A stretch of DNA of 64,000 bases from Bathynomus jamesi (GCA_023014485.1 JAJOZX010001572.1:818501-882500); one strand, 5' to 3'; counted from the stretch's first letter, positions 24,560-36,743 are shown. A program made the numbers and translations. The notes: generated from the sequence alone by a model not told the origin.

Positions 24560-25075
24560 ATGTTAGAGCAGTAGAATACCGCTAAACTAACTTAAATTTA
24601 CTTTTGCTGGAAACAAAATTGTAAAGATTTCTGCTCTACTTTCCTTATCTCCCATAACTTATCTTAAAAAACCTTAATCTGAAGATGTCCTTCGCGCGGC
24701 CTGAGCCTCGATCTGTTATTAACGTTACAACGGTTTGAAAGACACCTAATATGGAATTCCCCAAAATCTAACTTTGAAATTATTTTTAGTGAAACAAAAA
24801 TGGTGAAAATGTCTGCTCCGTTCTGCATATCTCCAATGTAAGACGCAGCAAAGACAACCACCCAACTGTAAACAACAACACTGAAGTTCAAATCTACGAC
24901 TCAATGTGGGGGTTGAACCCACGACTCAACGGTGTCTATCTTTGAAATTATTTTTGCTAGAAGGAAAAATGGTATAAAGATCCCTGTCCCGTTCTCTTTA
25001 TCCCCTACTTTAAACAGCAAACACAATCACCCAACTCTCGGCAGCACTAGGGTTCGAACCTACAATTACTATGCA
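24560..25075. repeat. Diverged tandem repeat, about three units
   Basis: The words TTATTTTTGCTAGAA(A)...AAAATGGT(A)AA, TCTGCTCCGTTCT and TATCTCCCA recur three times at roughly 180-200-bp spacing (near 24600, 24780 and 24945). Each is followed by an ...CACCCAACT... segment. One unit carries GGGTTCGAACC, a B-box-like word. Confidence 0.55.
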
Positions 25076-25307
25076 ATTATGCAACGAATTACTATGTTTC
25101 GAAAAAAAAAATCAATAAAAACTCGAAATATTAAACTCATCAAAAAACATACAGAACAAAATTATAGAGCATTTTGTCTTCTTAGGAAAAAAACTGATTT
25201 TGAGCATGTAATCTTTGTAGTTTAAAGTCATTTTCGTTTAAATGAGCACGGGTCAAAAATTTCAAATTAGAAAAATATTCCTAGACAGGTGGTTGCTGAA
25301 GTAACTT

Positions 25308-25344
<37 letters not shown>

Positions 25345-26273
25345 CAGCAAGACCAATATAAAGCTCTTCAAAAGTTGTATCAGATACAGTAATTTAAAAT
25401 TTAAAATATTATTTTAAAAAGGAGTAAACACTCAAAATTCAATTTTCGAAATTGAAATGGTCATTAAATAATATATTCTTAACGTGGGGAGTTTATTTTC
25501 ATACTTTATGTAGATCATGTTTATAGTTTATAATTTTTATTTGAGGATGTAATGAATGTCATATTCAGGTTACATTTTGCGATGTAGTCTGAAGGATACA
25601 ACAGAATTCTTGAAAATTTCGAATGGCTTGATAGTAAAGAAAATTTAAATTCCCATAAAATATTAAATACTCAACGGAAGACTTTGAATTTTATACTAAT
25701 CTGTAGGCAATCTTCTCTTCTATATATGGTATGAGATTCACGTGTATCCCTTACATACTGCATGTATTGTTCTATTAAGTTTTGAAGAGTAATTTTCTTA
25801 TAACCCAAAGTTTTAGATTTTTTTTTCAGGCATAAATTGAAATTTGCGAGAAAATACCCTCGCAGACACCAGTTTTTATATACGATATTAAAGACCAGGA
25901 AAATCTCTATCATATTACGTTTATCTTAATTTCGGTGGTTGAAAATCCTCACTACCATTATCCGAAAGAATGTATATCTCAAAAATGTCTTGGTTTTTAA
26001 CAACCGAGAACACATTAACTATAAGGAGTAAGGTGATGGTAATTTCTAATGAACATTAAAAAAATGCCTTATCTCTATGTGGGCCAAATTTCATGACGTT
26101 TTATTTAATATTTTTTAATAATTTTCTAACTTAAATTTGAATGGAAGTGCTGCTTAATAAGCGAGCGAGAAAATATTTCTCAAGTGTTAGATGGAAACCC
26201 TCAGAAAAAAACGTAGTGTATACACTATACAGTATATCACCTAGTGGAACTCATAACCTTTTAATATATACTG

Positions 26274-26305
<32 letters not shown>

Positions 26306-26462
26306 CACTTGCTCACGCGCGCAATATTTTTGGAGTTGAGACACTGACCTATGGTAAAAATTGATGGGAATCAATTCCAGAGCCACTCATAGTGGCAACA
26401 TTTCCACCAAAGTTTCATGAAAATCTGATGAAAAGCAAAGGCTTTACGAAATAATAATAATC

Positions 26463-26753
26463 GGTGCTCTTCCAATATGTGCTCTACCGCGAAACTGTGA
26501 TCTACCATATTCCAATACGTGCTCTACCATGAAACTAGCCTTATAAGGCTAACTAACGAAAATATCATGATTTAACCTAACCAATCGTTAGGTCAACTAT
26601 ACGCCCTTGACGATTGGTTAGGTTAAGTCGTGATATTTTCGTTAGTTAGCCTTATAAGGCTAACTAACGTACCTGCTGCTAATCCGAATAATCTAAGGTA
26701 GATCACGTATTGGAATGTAAATTTCGCGGTAGAGCACATATTGGAAGAGCACC
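26463..26753. mobile_element. Palindromic hAT-type MITE, 291 bp, 8-bp duplication
   Basis: The ends are GGTGCTCTTCCAATATGTGC and its exact complement, flanked by the identical octamer TAATAATC. Inside, a second nested inverted repeat (CCTTATAAGGCTAACTAACG with AAAATATCA) surrounds an AACCTAACCAATCGT / ACGATTGGTTAGGTT pair. There is no ORF. Confidence 0.83.
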
Positions 26754-27637
26754 TAATAATCATATACCATAATTCACCGCATGTCTGTCTGTCTGTCTCC
26801 TTTTCAGGTCCAAACGGATGAACTGATTTTCATGAACCTTGGTGACAACACCCTGTGGGATCCCTGCAGTGTTTCCAGCAACTTTATTTTCAGATTGAGT
26901 GTCCCAAAAAAAATTATCTTAATTTATCTCAAAAAATATTTATATGCTAAAACACAAATTACTTAAATTTTAAGATTTTGAACTTGTAAAATTTTCTTAA
27001 ATACACCAAGTCCCAACACCCTTTTACAGAGTTTCGAACACTTTGGTGAAATGAAGAAACTCAAGTTGGTGAATAAATTTAGAAAGGAATGTAGCCATCA
27101 AAATTTTTAGCTACGCATCGGAAGCCATGATTGGTCAAAAAAGGAAATGTAACAAATTGTGTTTGAAATCTGACTGCTTCGTGAGCTTCAAGTAAAATCT
27201 GTGAAGCTGCATTTAAAATTTAAGTGATTCGTGTGCTAATTGTAAATGTTAAACTCTACAGTAACTCGCTTAAAGAATATCTCGCCCGTAGGAAGGGTAT
27301 TTTTGCTGGTAATAAAAATGTGAGTCAAAACAAGATTTCTGCGGATCGCAGAAATCTTAATTTGAGCAAAAACAATTAGATTTCCGCTCTGTAGAAATCT
27401 AAATAATGTAGAAGTCTCTCTTGAAAGATAGAAAATGAGTTGTTGCTTCCTTTTAGGAAGGTTCTCAGTTTTCACTGGATATCTGTGAGAAAGTTTCTTC
27501 AAATAGGGCGATATAAGCACCGCGCGTCATCAAACTAAGAACGAGGTCAAAATCGTTACCAGTCATTATAATTTACATTCTCGCCTTGAGGAATTCAGTA
27601 AAATAATGATAATTTTAAAGATATGAATACTGTAATA

Positions 27638-28102
27638 CAGTAGACGCCGGATTTAGTGTCCCCAGATATTGTCTCTCGCCGCTTATAGTCTGAAAACTAG
27701 GAAACAATTACTTTTACGTGGTAATTGGTATGGATAGTGTCTCTGATTACGCTTATACGTAGTGTCTCTTTTCAGCTAGTATAGTCTACGTGGCAACTCT
27801 AATTTACACTTGTATTTGTGATGCCGTGCTGTTTACAGGCTTACTAAATGTCCATGGAAGGAAAATGTTTTGTTTTAATGTAAAATGAACGTAGTTTTGA
27901 TGTTTCAGTTGAATTGTAAAAACAATTTTTATGAGAAATTGCATAATAAAGGTGTTTATGTTGTAAATATATTGATATACAGTACATATTCACTATTTTT
28001 AACCTTGCAACCCTCGAGAGACCAAACTGGATATAGTGTCTCATCGGATATAGTGTCCTTTTGGTTTGGCACCGAGTGGGACACTGTAAACGGCATCTAC
28101 TG
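27638..28102. mobile_element. MITE with CAGTAGAYGCC ends, TA duplication
   Basis: CAGTAGACGCCGGATTTAGTGTCCC-like left end and ...GGGACACTGTAAACGGCATCTACTG-like right end form imperfect TIRs of about 25 bp flanked by TA. The word ATAGTGTCTC recurs internally. The TIR style resembles pogo/Tigger-group elements. That assignment is inference. Confidence 0.75.
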
Positions 28103-28649
28103 TATACAGTAAAGTAGAAATTACCGTAACAGTAAGACTATTTTGATTATGTACTGTGTGTGTGTGTGTGTGTGTGTGGTGGGAGTTATCATGTAAGAAT
28201 CACTTTAGCTGTAACTATCTATACTTAGGAATAAAACCAAATTAATAGCAAAACTGAAGTAACTCTCCCTCCCCCTTTCTAATCTCATTTCCCTCCTCCC
28301 CTCCCTCATCGATTTGGGGATTTGGAGGGCTACGGGGAGTGGGGTGGGGGGTGAAATATATCCGATGGTGTGACTGGAATTTATCATGAAAATATTTTTC
28401 GCACCAAATAAGGAGGGTAAGAATTTGAAAACAGAGTAAACCATTTTTTTTTTCGTTTTTTTAAGTTTTCTTTTAAAAATAGTTTTAATTTTTTAATTAA
28501 TTTTTTTTTTAAAAGTGTTTAATAATAGCATTTTAAAACGAATTTAGATGAAAATAAAAAGTTGGGTAAAACATTTTATAGACAAAAAAAGGTAAAGTGT
28601 TCATTAAGGCTTAAAACACTGTCAGGATTCACTTGTCAAACCTTGAAAG

Positions 28650-28651
<2 letters not shown>

Positions 28652-28727
<76 letters not shown>

Positions 28728-28740
28728 ATATATAATATAT

Positions 28741-28774
<34 letters not shown>

Positions 28775-28775
28775 G
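28652..28775. repeat. (CT)n plus (TA)n compound microsatellite
   Basis: A CT array of about 75 bp followed by interrupted TA. Confidence 0.95.
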
Positions 28776-29665
28776 AATGATAGCTATTATTTCGTGAACT
28801 ATTTTGAGAAATATGATGAGAAAAAGTTTGTATTGACGCCCAGAAAGGGAATTTTCTTTTGTCATGAGATGAATCTCAAAGTGGATTTGACGCTGTAGAA
28901 ATGCTATAAAGGGTTTCTTTGATCGCACAATTTTGAGCTGTTGTTTGTAATCATTTCTTTTGTGATTTTTTTAAGATTTAACTGTGTATAGCGACAGGAC
29001 CGCTTTTATTATCTGTACAAGTCAATTATATTTTAAAGGATTAATTTTTATAATCTAAACATAAAAAATGCTGTAATATATATATATACCTTCTCCTTTT
29101 CTTAGGTGCCAAAGAGAAAATTGAAATTGAAATTTTTAAATCATATCTGGCGCCAAAATGTGACCCCCCCCCCCACCCTCTATTCATTGTCTATCTTAAA
29201 CAAAAGGCTTACGATTCAAAGCCGCTCGTTGTCAGATGTACGTTGACTTAAAGAAATAACTTTTGTTTGAACGAAATATAAGGAAAAATCACCCAAGAAT
29301 GGTGGGAAGATGCTTCATTAATAATTTTTTCAACGAAACCTAACCTGATCACGCATTTAATTATTATATTTAAAAAAAAAATAATGTTATTAAGATAAAA
29401 ATCTCGTAAACTTTCTTTTAAGTGAAATTCAAGAATAAGACTTCTGAAAAAATTGATAATTTGGGTTGCTCCACGGTGCTTTTATGATTATGTAAAGAAA
29501 ATTCACTAATGTTTTACCCTCACTATCAGTGCCTACATTCCATTTCTAAAATTAATTTTTGGAGGCTTTTCAAGGGGCTGAAGAGGACAGAATGGAAGGT
29601 ACTAATGGAAGGATAAAAGAGTTAAAGCCAAGGGAGAGTATTGTAAAGACAGCGAGAGAAAGAAT

Positions 29666-29723
<58 letters not shown>

Positions 29724-29961
29724 GTTTTTATGTAACTTGATTATTCCCTTTAAAATGATTTATCAAAGTCAATATTTGGATATTCACCATTTAATAAATA
29801 TTCTTCCTTCATTCTTTCGCAATTACCAAAATCAGCTTCAATGGCTAAAAGTAGTTTCTGGAACCACCTTTTAAACTGTTTGAAAACTACAATTTCACTT
29901 GTCGAAATTTATGTTGACTCGTCCACTGTTGTACTTTTAAAATTAATATATATATATATAT

Positions 29962-31540
29962 GGACCGGATAAATGGAATGCCACACTGATCAAAAACTGC
30001 AAGAATGCAATCGCTGAGCCCCTATACTGGATATGGAGACGATCATTAGACACGGGAGAAATACCGGGCATCCTGAAGAGCGCCAACATAGTCCCAATAT
30101 ATAAAGGAGGAGATCGATCCGAGGCCAAAAACTATAGGCCAGTGTCGCTTACATCTCATCTCACTAAAAATTTGAAAGAATAGTTAGACAGAAAATCTAT
30201 GACTTTTTGGAAACTCAGAAAAATTCAATGATAACCAACACGGGTTTCGGTCAGCAGATCATGCCTTCACAACTAATGGAACACCACAACAACATTATTG
30301 ATTCACTTGAAAGTAATGAAAACTATGATGTACTATACACAGACTTTGCTAAAGCGTTCGACAAGTGTGACCACGGAATCATAATACATAAACTGAAATA
30401 TATGGGAATAACAGGAAAAGTAGGAAATGGATATATAATTTCCTTAGTGAGGAGGCAAGTCGTTACAGTACAAGGAGTATCTTCATCAGAATCAGAGGTC
30501 CTCAGCTCGGTACCACAAGGAACAGTATTAGCTCCACTACTCTTCATAATCATGCTAACTGACATAGATGAGGACGTTAAACAGAGGCAGCACAGTAACA
30601 TCCTTTGCGGATGACACAAAGATCAGTAGAAAAATAAGAAACCCAGAAGACATAGGATCTCTACAAACCGACATAAACAAAATCTACAAGTGGACTGAAG
30701 ACAACAATATGAAGTTTAACACGAGAAATTTCAGCTATTACGGTACGGAAAAAGAGAAGACCTAAAGTCCAAGGAATATTATACCCCAAATGGACAGGAA
30801 ATTCAGAGAAATTCCAGAGCAAAAGATTTAGGGGTTGTAATGACAGATGATGCGAAATTTGAAACACAAAATAAGATAACAATAAACAGAGCAAAGAGAA
30901 TAACGGGTCAGATATTGAGAAACCTTTAAACGAAGGGATAGGAATGGAATGATTCCTCTACTGAAAACCCTGATAATACCCAAATTGGAATACTGCTCGG
31001 TCCTAACATCCCCATATAAAAAAGAAGACATTAGACAGCTGGAGGATCCAAAGAAGCTTCACAGCCAAGATCAATGGGTGCAAAGAACTAAATTACTGGG
31101 AAGGTTACGAGAACTAGACCTATATTCACTGGAAAGGAGAAAGAGAGAGATACACCATTATTTACACTTGGAAATAATGGAGAAACTAGTCCCTAATCTT
31201 ACTCTGAATCCCATAACTCCCCAACAACGGTGGAAAGTAGAAGCGGTAGACTGTGTCGTATTCCCAAATTGAAGGCGAGACAGGGAACATCCTTAACCCT
31301 GAAAAAAATAGTTTTGTAGTGAGAGGACCAAAACTGTTTATCAGTTGCCCAAAGACCTAAGAAACACGAAGGGAGTTGCAGTGGAAATCTTCAAAAGAAG
31401 ACTAGACGCCTGGCTCAGAACAATCCCCGATGAGCCGGGCGTACCTGGCTATGTGAGGTGGAGAGCGCAAGAATCCAACTCACTACTTCACCAGGCCAAC
31501 TCGAGAGGAGGGGCGACAAGCTTGACCTTCGCGAAATGAG
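29962..31540 (+). mobile_element. Non-LTR retrotransposon RT fragment (CR1/Jockey group), degenerate
   Basis: Plus-strand translation shows RT blocks in order: KSANIVPIYKGGDRSEAKNY then RPVSL, YTDFAKAFDKCDHGIIIHKL, SVPQGTVLAPLLFIIMLTDI, and after a frameshift TSFADDTKISRKIR with the catalytic FADD. The C-terminus has RGPKLF, LPKDLRNTKGVAVEIFKRRL and DAWLRTIPDEPGVPGY. The endonuclease is absent, and the 5' end starts at a (TA)n array. Several frameshifts make it inactive. Confidence 0.9.
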
Positions 31541-33059
31541 AAGTCATCGCGCGGAACCTTTGTAAGGTTGTAAGGTTATATATACACACACAGACTATAG
31601 GGGTGTAGGGTGGTCCAAAAAAAATGAAAATGAAAAATATATTTCTCATGACATTTGCCCATACTCCACAACCATTATCGATGTTAGAAATAAAAAACTG
31701 AATTGATTCGTGCATATTTAGAGGTGGCGCAACTCGAAGCCTTAGTATCATTATACACTATACAGTTTGGAATTGCAAAGTTCTTCAAATTTGCGCCATC
31801 CTTAAATATTAATGGATTTAGCTCAAAATCCGGTCTGAGGTCTTTTTCCATATAAGGTTAAATTTGGCAAATTTAGGTCAGGTTAGATTAAATAGTAGGG
31901 TAGATTATATTTCGTTATCTTTGTAAATGGAGGTTCGAACGCTTGGGTCGAAAAAAAATTTCACCCACGAAACATTTCCCAACGTTTCAAAACGTTCACA
32001 AATTTTCTTCGAATGAAAAATGTTTCAGTGATGTTCCTCGAACTTTCCCAAACAAATCGCTATGAAACATAATTTTAACTTAAACCTAACGTAACTAACC
32101 AGGCCATAATCTAACCTATCCCAATTTAACATAATCTAACTTTACCTAATCTAACTTAATTTACAAAGAAAATTATTAAAAGTTTCTTCGATGATACAAA
32201 ATAAATTAACTATTTTTCGACAAAATTTTGATAATAATTCGATTTGTCTGATCTGTCGTTTTGTTTATTCCTCATTAATGGCGTCCGTTGTAGTACGTTA
32301 ACTTCTCGAAAGGAAAAGTCACTGAATGACCAAAAAGCCAAAAGATCAATGCATCGAAACTTAATTTAACCTAATTAACTTAATTTAATGTAACGTAAGT
32401 TTAGAGAGTAACAAACTTTTCCGACACCCTGTAGCTACTATCAGTTGTCCGGTTAAAAGAAAAAGTATCGATACAGTGACGTCATTCGAAACTCTGCTTT
32501 AAAACTTCTGAACAGTTGTTCAAACTCAGTTAAAATAAATAAAGATAAGACGTTAAGACTGAACAGTATTCCAGTTTTGGTGTGATCAGTGTTTCCAGCA
32601 AAGGAAGCATTGCATATCTTGTCCCTTCTTTTAAAGGTTCTCAGAATGTCGAGAATGACGTCACGCATTAACACATTTACTTTTTCTCGAACAGCTGGTA
32701 GAAACTAGCGTATGGAAAATGTTTGGGGGTTTGTTACAGCGTGGGTGTTGCGACAAAATCAGCCCACCAAATAGCTGTTTAAATAAAGCAAGGTTCAGTC
32801 TATCTATATTCGACTATATGTGGCCCAGTATATCCTCACTTTCGTAACTAACTGTATGAGAGATCATCTCTCACAAATTGGCGTTTCCAATTTTTAATAT
32901 TTTATATTCAGAAACCGCAGTCATTTTACGCCCTTGAGTCGATAACTCTAATTTGTGTGTTGCTGATAATAATTTATCTTTAAAGTTTCTGGCATAAGTC
33001 CAACGGCGTTGTCCCATAGTTCACAGGTAATCTTATTTTATATTATTATTAACTCACTG

Positions 33060-33061
<2 letters not shown>

Positions 33062-33117
<56 letters not shown>
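33062..33117. repeat. (AG)n microsatellite
   Basis: A pure GA array. Confidence 0.95.
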
Positions 33118-33118
<1 letters not shown>

Positions 33119-33484
33119 TGTTTGAATTGTTGACTAACAAAATATTACGTTCAGAATTATCAAACCAAAATTTGGTAAATTCAAAATAAAATTCCTTTGG
33201 ATTAAAAACATTCATTAAATATATATTTAATTTTCAAATTTCCGACATAAAGTGAAGACGAATTCCGAGTAAATATAATTTTATAATTTAATATTTGCTT
33301 AATGTAGACGAAATTCAATTTCAAGTACCATTACTTATTTCGTTCAATTTTAATAAAACTGAACTCGGACCTGATAATATTAAACAAAATACTTCGACTT
33401 CTTCACTCGAATATTTAAACACATCTTTGGTTTAAATTAAATAAAACCTTTTTGAATATATATATATATATATATATAATATAT

Positions 33485-33605
33485 ATATAAGCAAACAACC
33501 ACAAGGAAAAGGAAACAACAAAGTCCGAGCGCTTGATAATGTGAATATATCACGAAAGCGCTCGGACTTTGTTGTTTCCTTTTCCTTGTGGTTGTTTGCT
33601 TATTA
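33485..33605. repeat. TA-flanked near-perfect hairpin with decayed ribozyme-like centre
   Basis: About 47 bp on each side (AAGCAAACAACCACAAGG... and its complement) are perfectly inverted around a centre reading TTGATAATGTGA...TCACGAAAGCGCTC. The centre resembles the hammerhead-like core of 54783-54822 with two core changes. (TA)n arrays lie on both sides, and the 3' tail CACGTGTTATTTTGTGA is shared with the other ribozyme-like repeats. Confidence 0.7.
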
Positions 33606-33649
33606 ATAAGGTCACGTGTTATTTTGTGATTCTAGTGCATATATATATA

Positions 33650-33699
<50 letters not shown>

Positions 33700-33766
33700 G
33701 ATGAATTTCACGATTAAACACGTGAAAGGGATAAATGATGCAAACCCACAAGGAAAAAGAAAAATG

Positions 33767-33812
33767 ATTCCAAGGTCTTTCGTGTATTCAGAAGTACACC
33801 TCGTCAGGGAAT
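33767..33812 (-). ncRNA. Hammerhead-ribozyme-like motif, copy 1
   Basis: Read on the minus strand: ATTCC, then CTGACGA, one extra G, stem GTGTA with TACAC, GAAA, GACC, TT, then GGAAT. ATTCC pairs with GGAAT (stem I), GTGTA with TACAC (stem II), and A-G with C-T forms a tiny stem III before the expected cleavage base U. The order and conserved CUGANGA...GAAA boxes match a type I hammerhead. The extra base between CUGANGA and stem II departs from the canonical core, so activity is uncertain. It is embedded in a repeat (about 33699-33820) also present at 44742 and 48409. Confidence 0.5.
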
Positions 33813-33838
33813 GAAGGGAGAAGGCGAGATGACGAAAT

Positions 33839-33899
<61 letters not shown>

Positions 33900-34134
33900 T
33901 CAATAATTCAATAGAAAGCTTTTTAATTTGTGTTTTTACAAGTTCCTAAAAGAGTAACTGTATTTGTTAATCCACTTAAATTCCTGGCAACGATCTGAAA
34001 CTCTACCTCCACCTCAACTTTTGCACCATGTCCTAACATCGTTCTATATAATTACCTCCCCTTCAAGCGATTTTCCTTCTAATTTGTCCTCACTTTTTCA
34101 AACTCCCGACATCTCTGGGGATAAGCAATATACA

Positions 34135-34165
<31 letters not shown>

Positions 34166-34169
<4 letters not shown>

Positions 34170-34378
34170 AAGAACGACGCTTGTATAGAAGAACGTTCCG
34201 CACAAGATGAGGAGGGAGAACGAACAAATGAAAAATGACCGGCAATCGGAAGATCCCGGGTTCGATTCCCGGGTGGTTACCTCATTTTTCATTTGTTCGT
34301 TCTCCCTCCTCATCTTGTGCGGAACGTTCTTCTATACAAGTGTCGTTCTTTACATTAATTATACTCTGTGTTGTTTGC
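34166..34378 (+). mobile_element. Hairpin SINE with half tRNA-like loop
   Basis: Two inverted arms of about 75 bp (AAAGAACGACGCTTGTATAG ... GAACGAACAAATGAAAAATGA and complement) enclose GACCGGCAATCGGAAGATC and CCGGGTTCGATTCCCGGG, the anticodon-side and T-arm of a tRNA-like sequence. It is flanked by (TA)n. Confidence 0.75.
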
Positions 34379-34604
34379 AGTTAAAAAAAAAAAATATAAT
34401 ATATATATATGGAATAACTGTTGGCTCCATGAAGACAAATCATTGGAAATCAAACAAGATGAAAACACTAATTGTCTGCATTAGGGATTATTGATTTATT
34501 AGATTTGTTGGAGTCGTAATCCCTGATTCCTCTCTACGGCTTGGATAAAAACCGCCAGCAAGGAGAGATCGACTTTATTTCATTTTTTCTTTAATATCTT
34601 TGGG

Positions 34605-34660
<56 letters not shown>

Positions 34661-34774
34661 TATATAAACTTTAAGGTTTAAAGTATGATGTTGGAAGGTG
34701 GTTAGTCCAATAGATAACGAAGCCACAGTGACTGTTCTTCTCTTGTTTGCCATTTCCAACCAGTTGCCATAGCA

Positions 34775-34831
<57 letters not shown>

Positions 34832-35037
34832 ACGAGAACCTAATCCCCTTTCAATTTACCGACGGAGGACATGCGTTCTGCTCTCCAATGCCAATAGGCT
34901 TCAATCGTTCGACGATGCCACGAGCAAAATTTAATAACTTTTACTCGCTCAAAAACCTCCGAACATGAATAAAAACCTCAATTAGCGGCCAAAGCTTTCA
35001 AACAACTTCTACACAAAAGTCAAATTAGAAATATTCG

Positions 35038-35038
<1 letters not shown>

Positions 35039-35095
<57 letters not shown>

Positions 35096-35108
35096 TATAT
35101 ATATATAC

Positions 35109-35143
<35 letters not shown>

Positions 35144-35165
35144 TATATACATAAATATATATATA

Positions 35166-35215
<50 letters not shown>
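35039..35215. repeat. Long (TA)n/(CATA)n array
   Basis: About 177 bp of TA with an internal (ACAT)n block near 35107-35136. Tyr/Ile-rich frames here are artefacts. Confidence 0.95.
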
Positions 35216-35218
<3 letters not shown>

Positions 35219-35603
35219 ACGTACATGGATGGCTAGATGGGACTAATAAAATTATTTGTAAGTTTATGAGAAATGGATTGCATTATTCCATCGGCCGATT
35301 GTATAATATGAATCTGATTGAACTCCATGCATAGAATTATTGTGTCTAAATATTAACTTAAAAATTACAGTAACTTATTTATATTTTGAGGTTTACCTTC
35401 GGCTAATCCTTACATTTTTCCTTTTCTCAATCAAAATTAACATTGAACGGTGTAAATTTGTGTAAAATTAAAATATATGAATAACAGTTTCGTAATTAGT
35501 TGAATTCGTGGCAAATATTTAACAACCTACACCCTATATATATATATATATCTTATATATATATATAGATATATATATATATATATAATATATATATATA
35601 TAA

Positions 35604-36714
35604 TATTTTAGGAGAAATCCAATGACAAGGAGGAATGTAAATGCCATGAAAAGTCTTCTTTAATGCGCAACGTTTCGAGCAATACGCTCATCATCAGGCT
35701 AGATAATAACAATATGAAATTAGAATCAATAAATAAATGTGAACAAGACAAAATAATTTCCATAAAACCTATTCAGTAAAAGCAAATTTTAAAAAGACTA
35801 AAAGAAGAGGGTTAAATTCAAAGTTATAAAAATTTACATATAAAATTAACCAGAAATTTAAAAAGCTATTTTTAAATTACATATAGTAAATTCGAAATTA
35901 GTACACTGGAATAATTAACACTAATACAAGGTGTCTCCTTGGTACTTACATTGGCAGCACCGTGCGCTCCCTCAGGACTAGATTTTATTCGCATATGGGA
36001 ATAAGTTGCCGAACAGGTAAAATTTTAAATAAAAAGGAAGCCTCCAGTATTCGGGAACACAGTATAAAATGTAAAACTGATGTCACTTTAGATCATTTTA
36101 AAATTCTCGGTTGTAATTCTTGTCCTAACTCACTTAGAATTTTGGAATCTCTTATATTAAAACATTGACCCCTTCTCTAAACGTGGATTCCTCAGCTGTC
36201 CCTCTAAATTTTTATAACCCCCCTCCCCGATCCCCTCCCCCCCCTCCCCAATTTTTTATAATCCCCCCTCCCCTAACTTATAACTCCAACCGCCCAACCC
36301 ATAGCTTGTTTCCTGTTTTGTTTTGTTTTAAATTACTCGTGCCTCGGAACCAGCATTGAAAGGTTCGTAGTGTTAATTATTCCATTGTATTAGTGTTAAT
36401 TATTCCAGTGTACTAATTTCAAATTTACTATATGTAATTTAAAAGTAGCTTTTTAAATTTCTGGTTAATTTTATATGTAAATTTTTATAACTTTGAATTT
36501 AACCCTCTTCTTTTAGTCTTTTTAAAATTTGCTTTTACTGAATAGGTTTTATGGAAATTATTTTGTCTTGTTCACATTTATTTATTGATTCTAATTTCAT
36601 ATTGTTATTATCTAGCCTGATGATGAGCGTATTGCTCGAAACGTTGCGCATTAAAGAAGACTTTTCATGGCATTTACATTCCTCCTTGTCATTGGATTTC
36701 TCCTAAATATTAAA
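35604..36714 (+). mobile_element. Penelope-like element 3' fragment between inverted terminal repeats
   Basis: Two arms of about 325 bp (35604-35932 and 36388-36714) are nearly perfect inverted copies. Between them the plus strand encodes the C-terminus of a Penelope-like protein: TYIGSTVRSLRTRFYSHMG, ISCRTGKILNKKEASSIREH, SIKCKTDVTLDHFKIL and LRILESLILKH, then after a one-step frame change PSLNVDSSAVPLNF. YIGST is the YIG half of the GIY-YIG endonuclease, and the C/H spacing followed by LRxLESL is typical of PLEs. Each arm carries a CTGATGA...GAAAC hammerhead-like core. (TA)n arrays flank both sides. Only the last 80 or so codons remain, so the copy is 5'-truncated. Confidence 0.86.
36610..36650 (+). 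ncRNA. Hammerhead-like core in Penelope-like terminal repeat
   Basis: CTGATGA, one extra T, stem GAGC/GCTC with a 5-base loop, GAAA, then CGTT. The same core lies inverted in the other arm (about 35670-35700, minus strand). Stem I pairing is weak here (about 2 bp). Minimal hammerheads are known in PLE terminal repeats, which supports the reading. Confidence 0.45.
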
Positions 36715-36741
36715 TTGAAGCTTTGTAGAAGCAAACCGCAT

Positions 36742-36743
<2 letters not shown>

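Noticed and set aside
26781..26966. Plus-strand frame after CTGTCTGTCTGT with ...DELIFMNLGDNTLWDP...
   Set aside because: The CTGTCTGTC leader followed by a GATGAACTGATTTTCATGAA-like text is a common dispersed repeat in animal genomes. No gene call is supportable.
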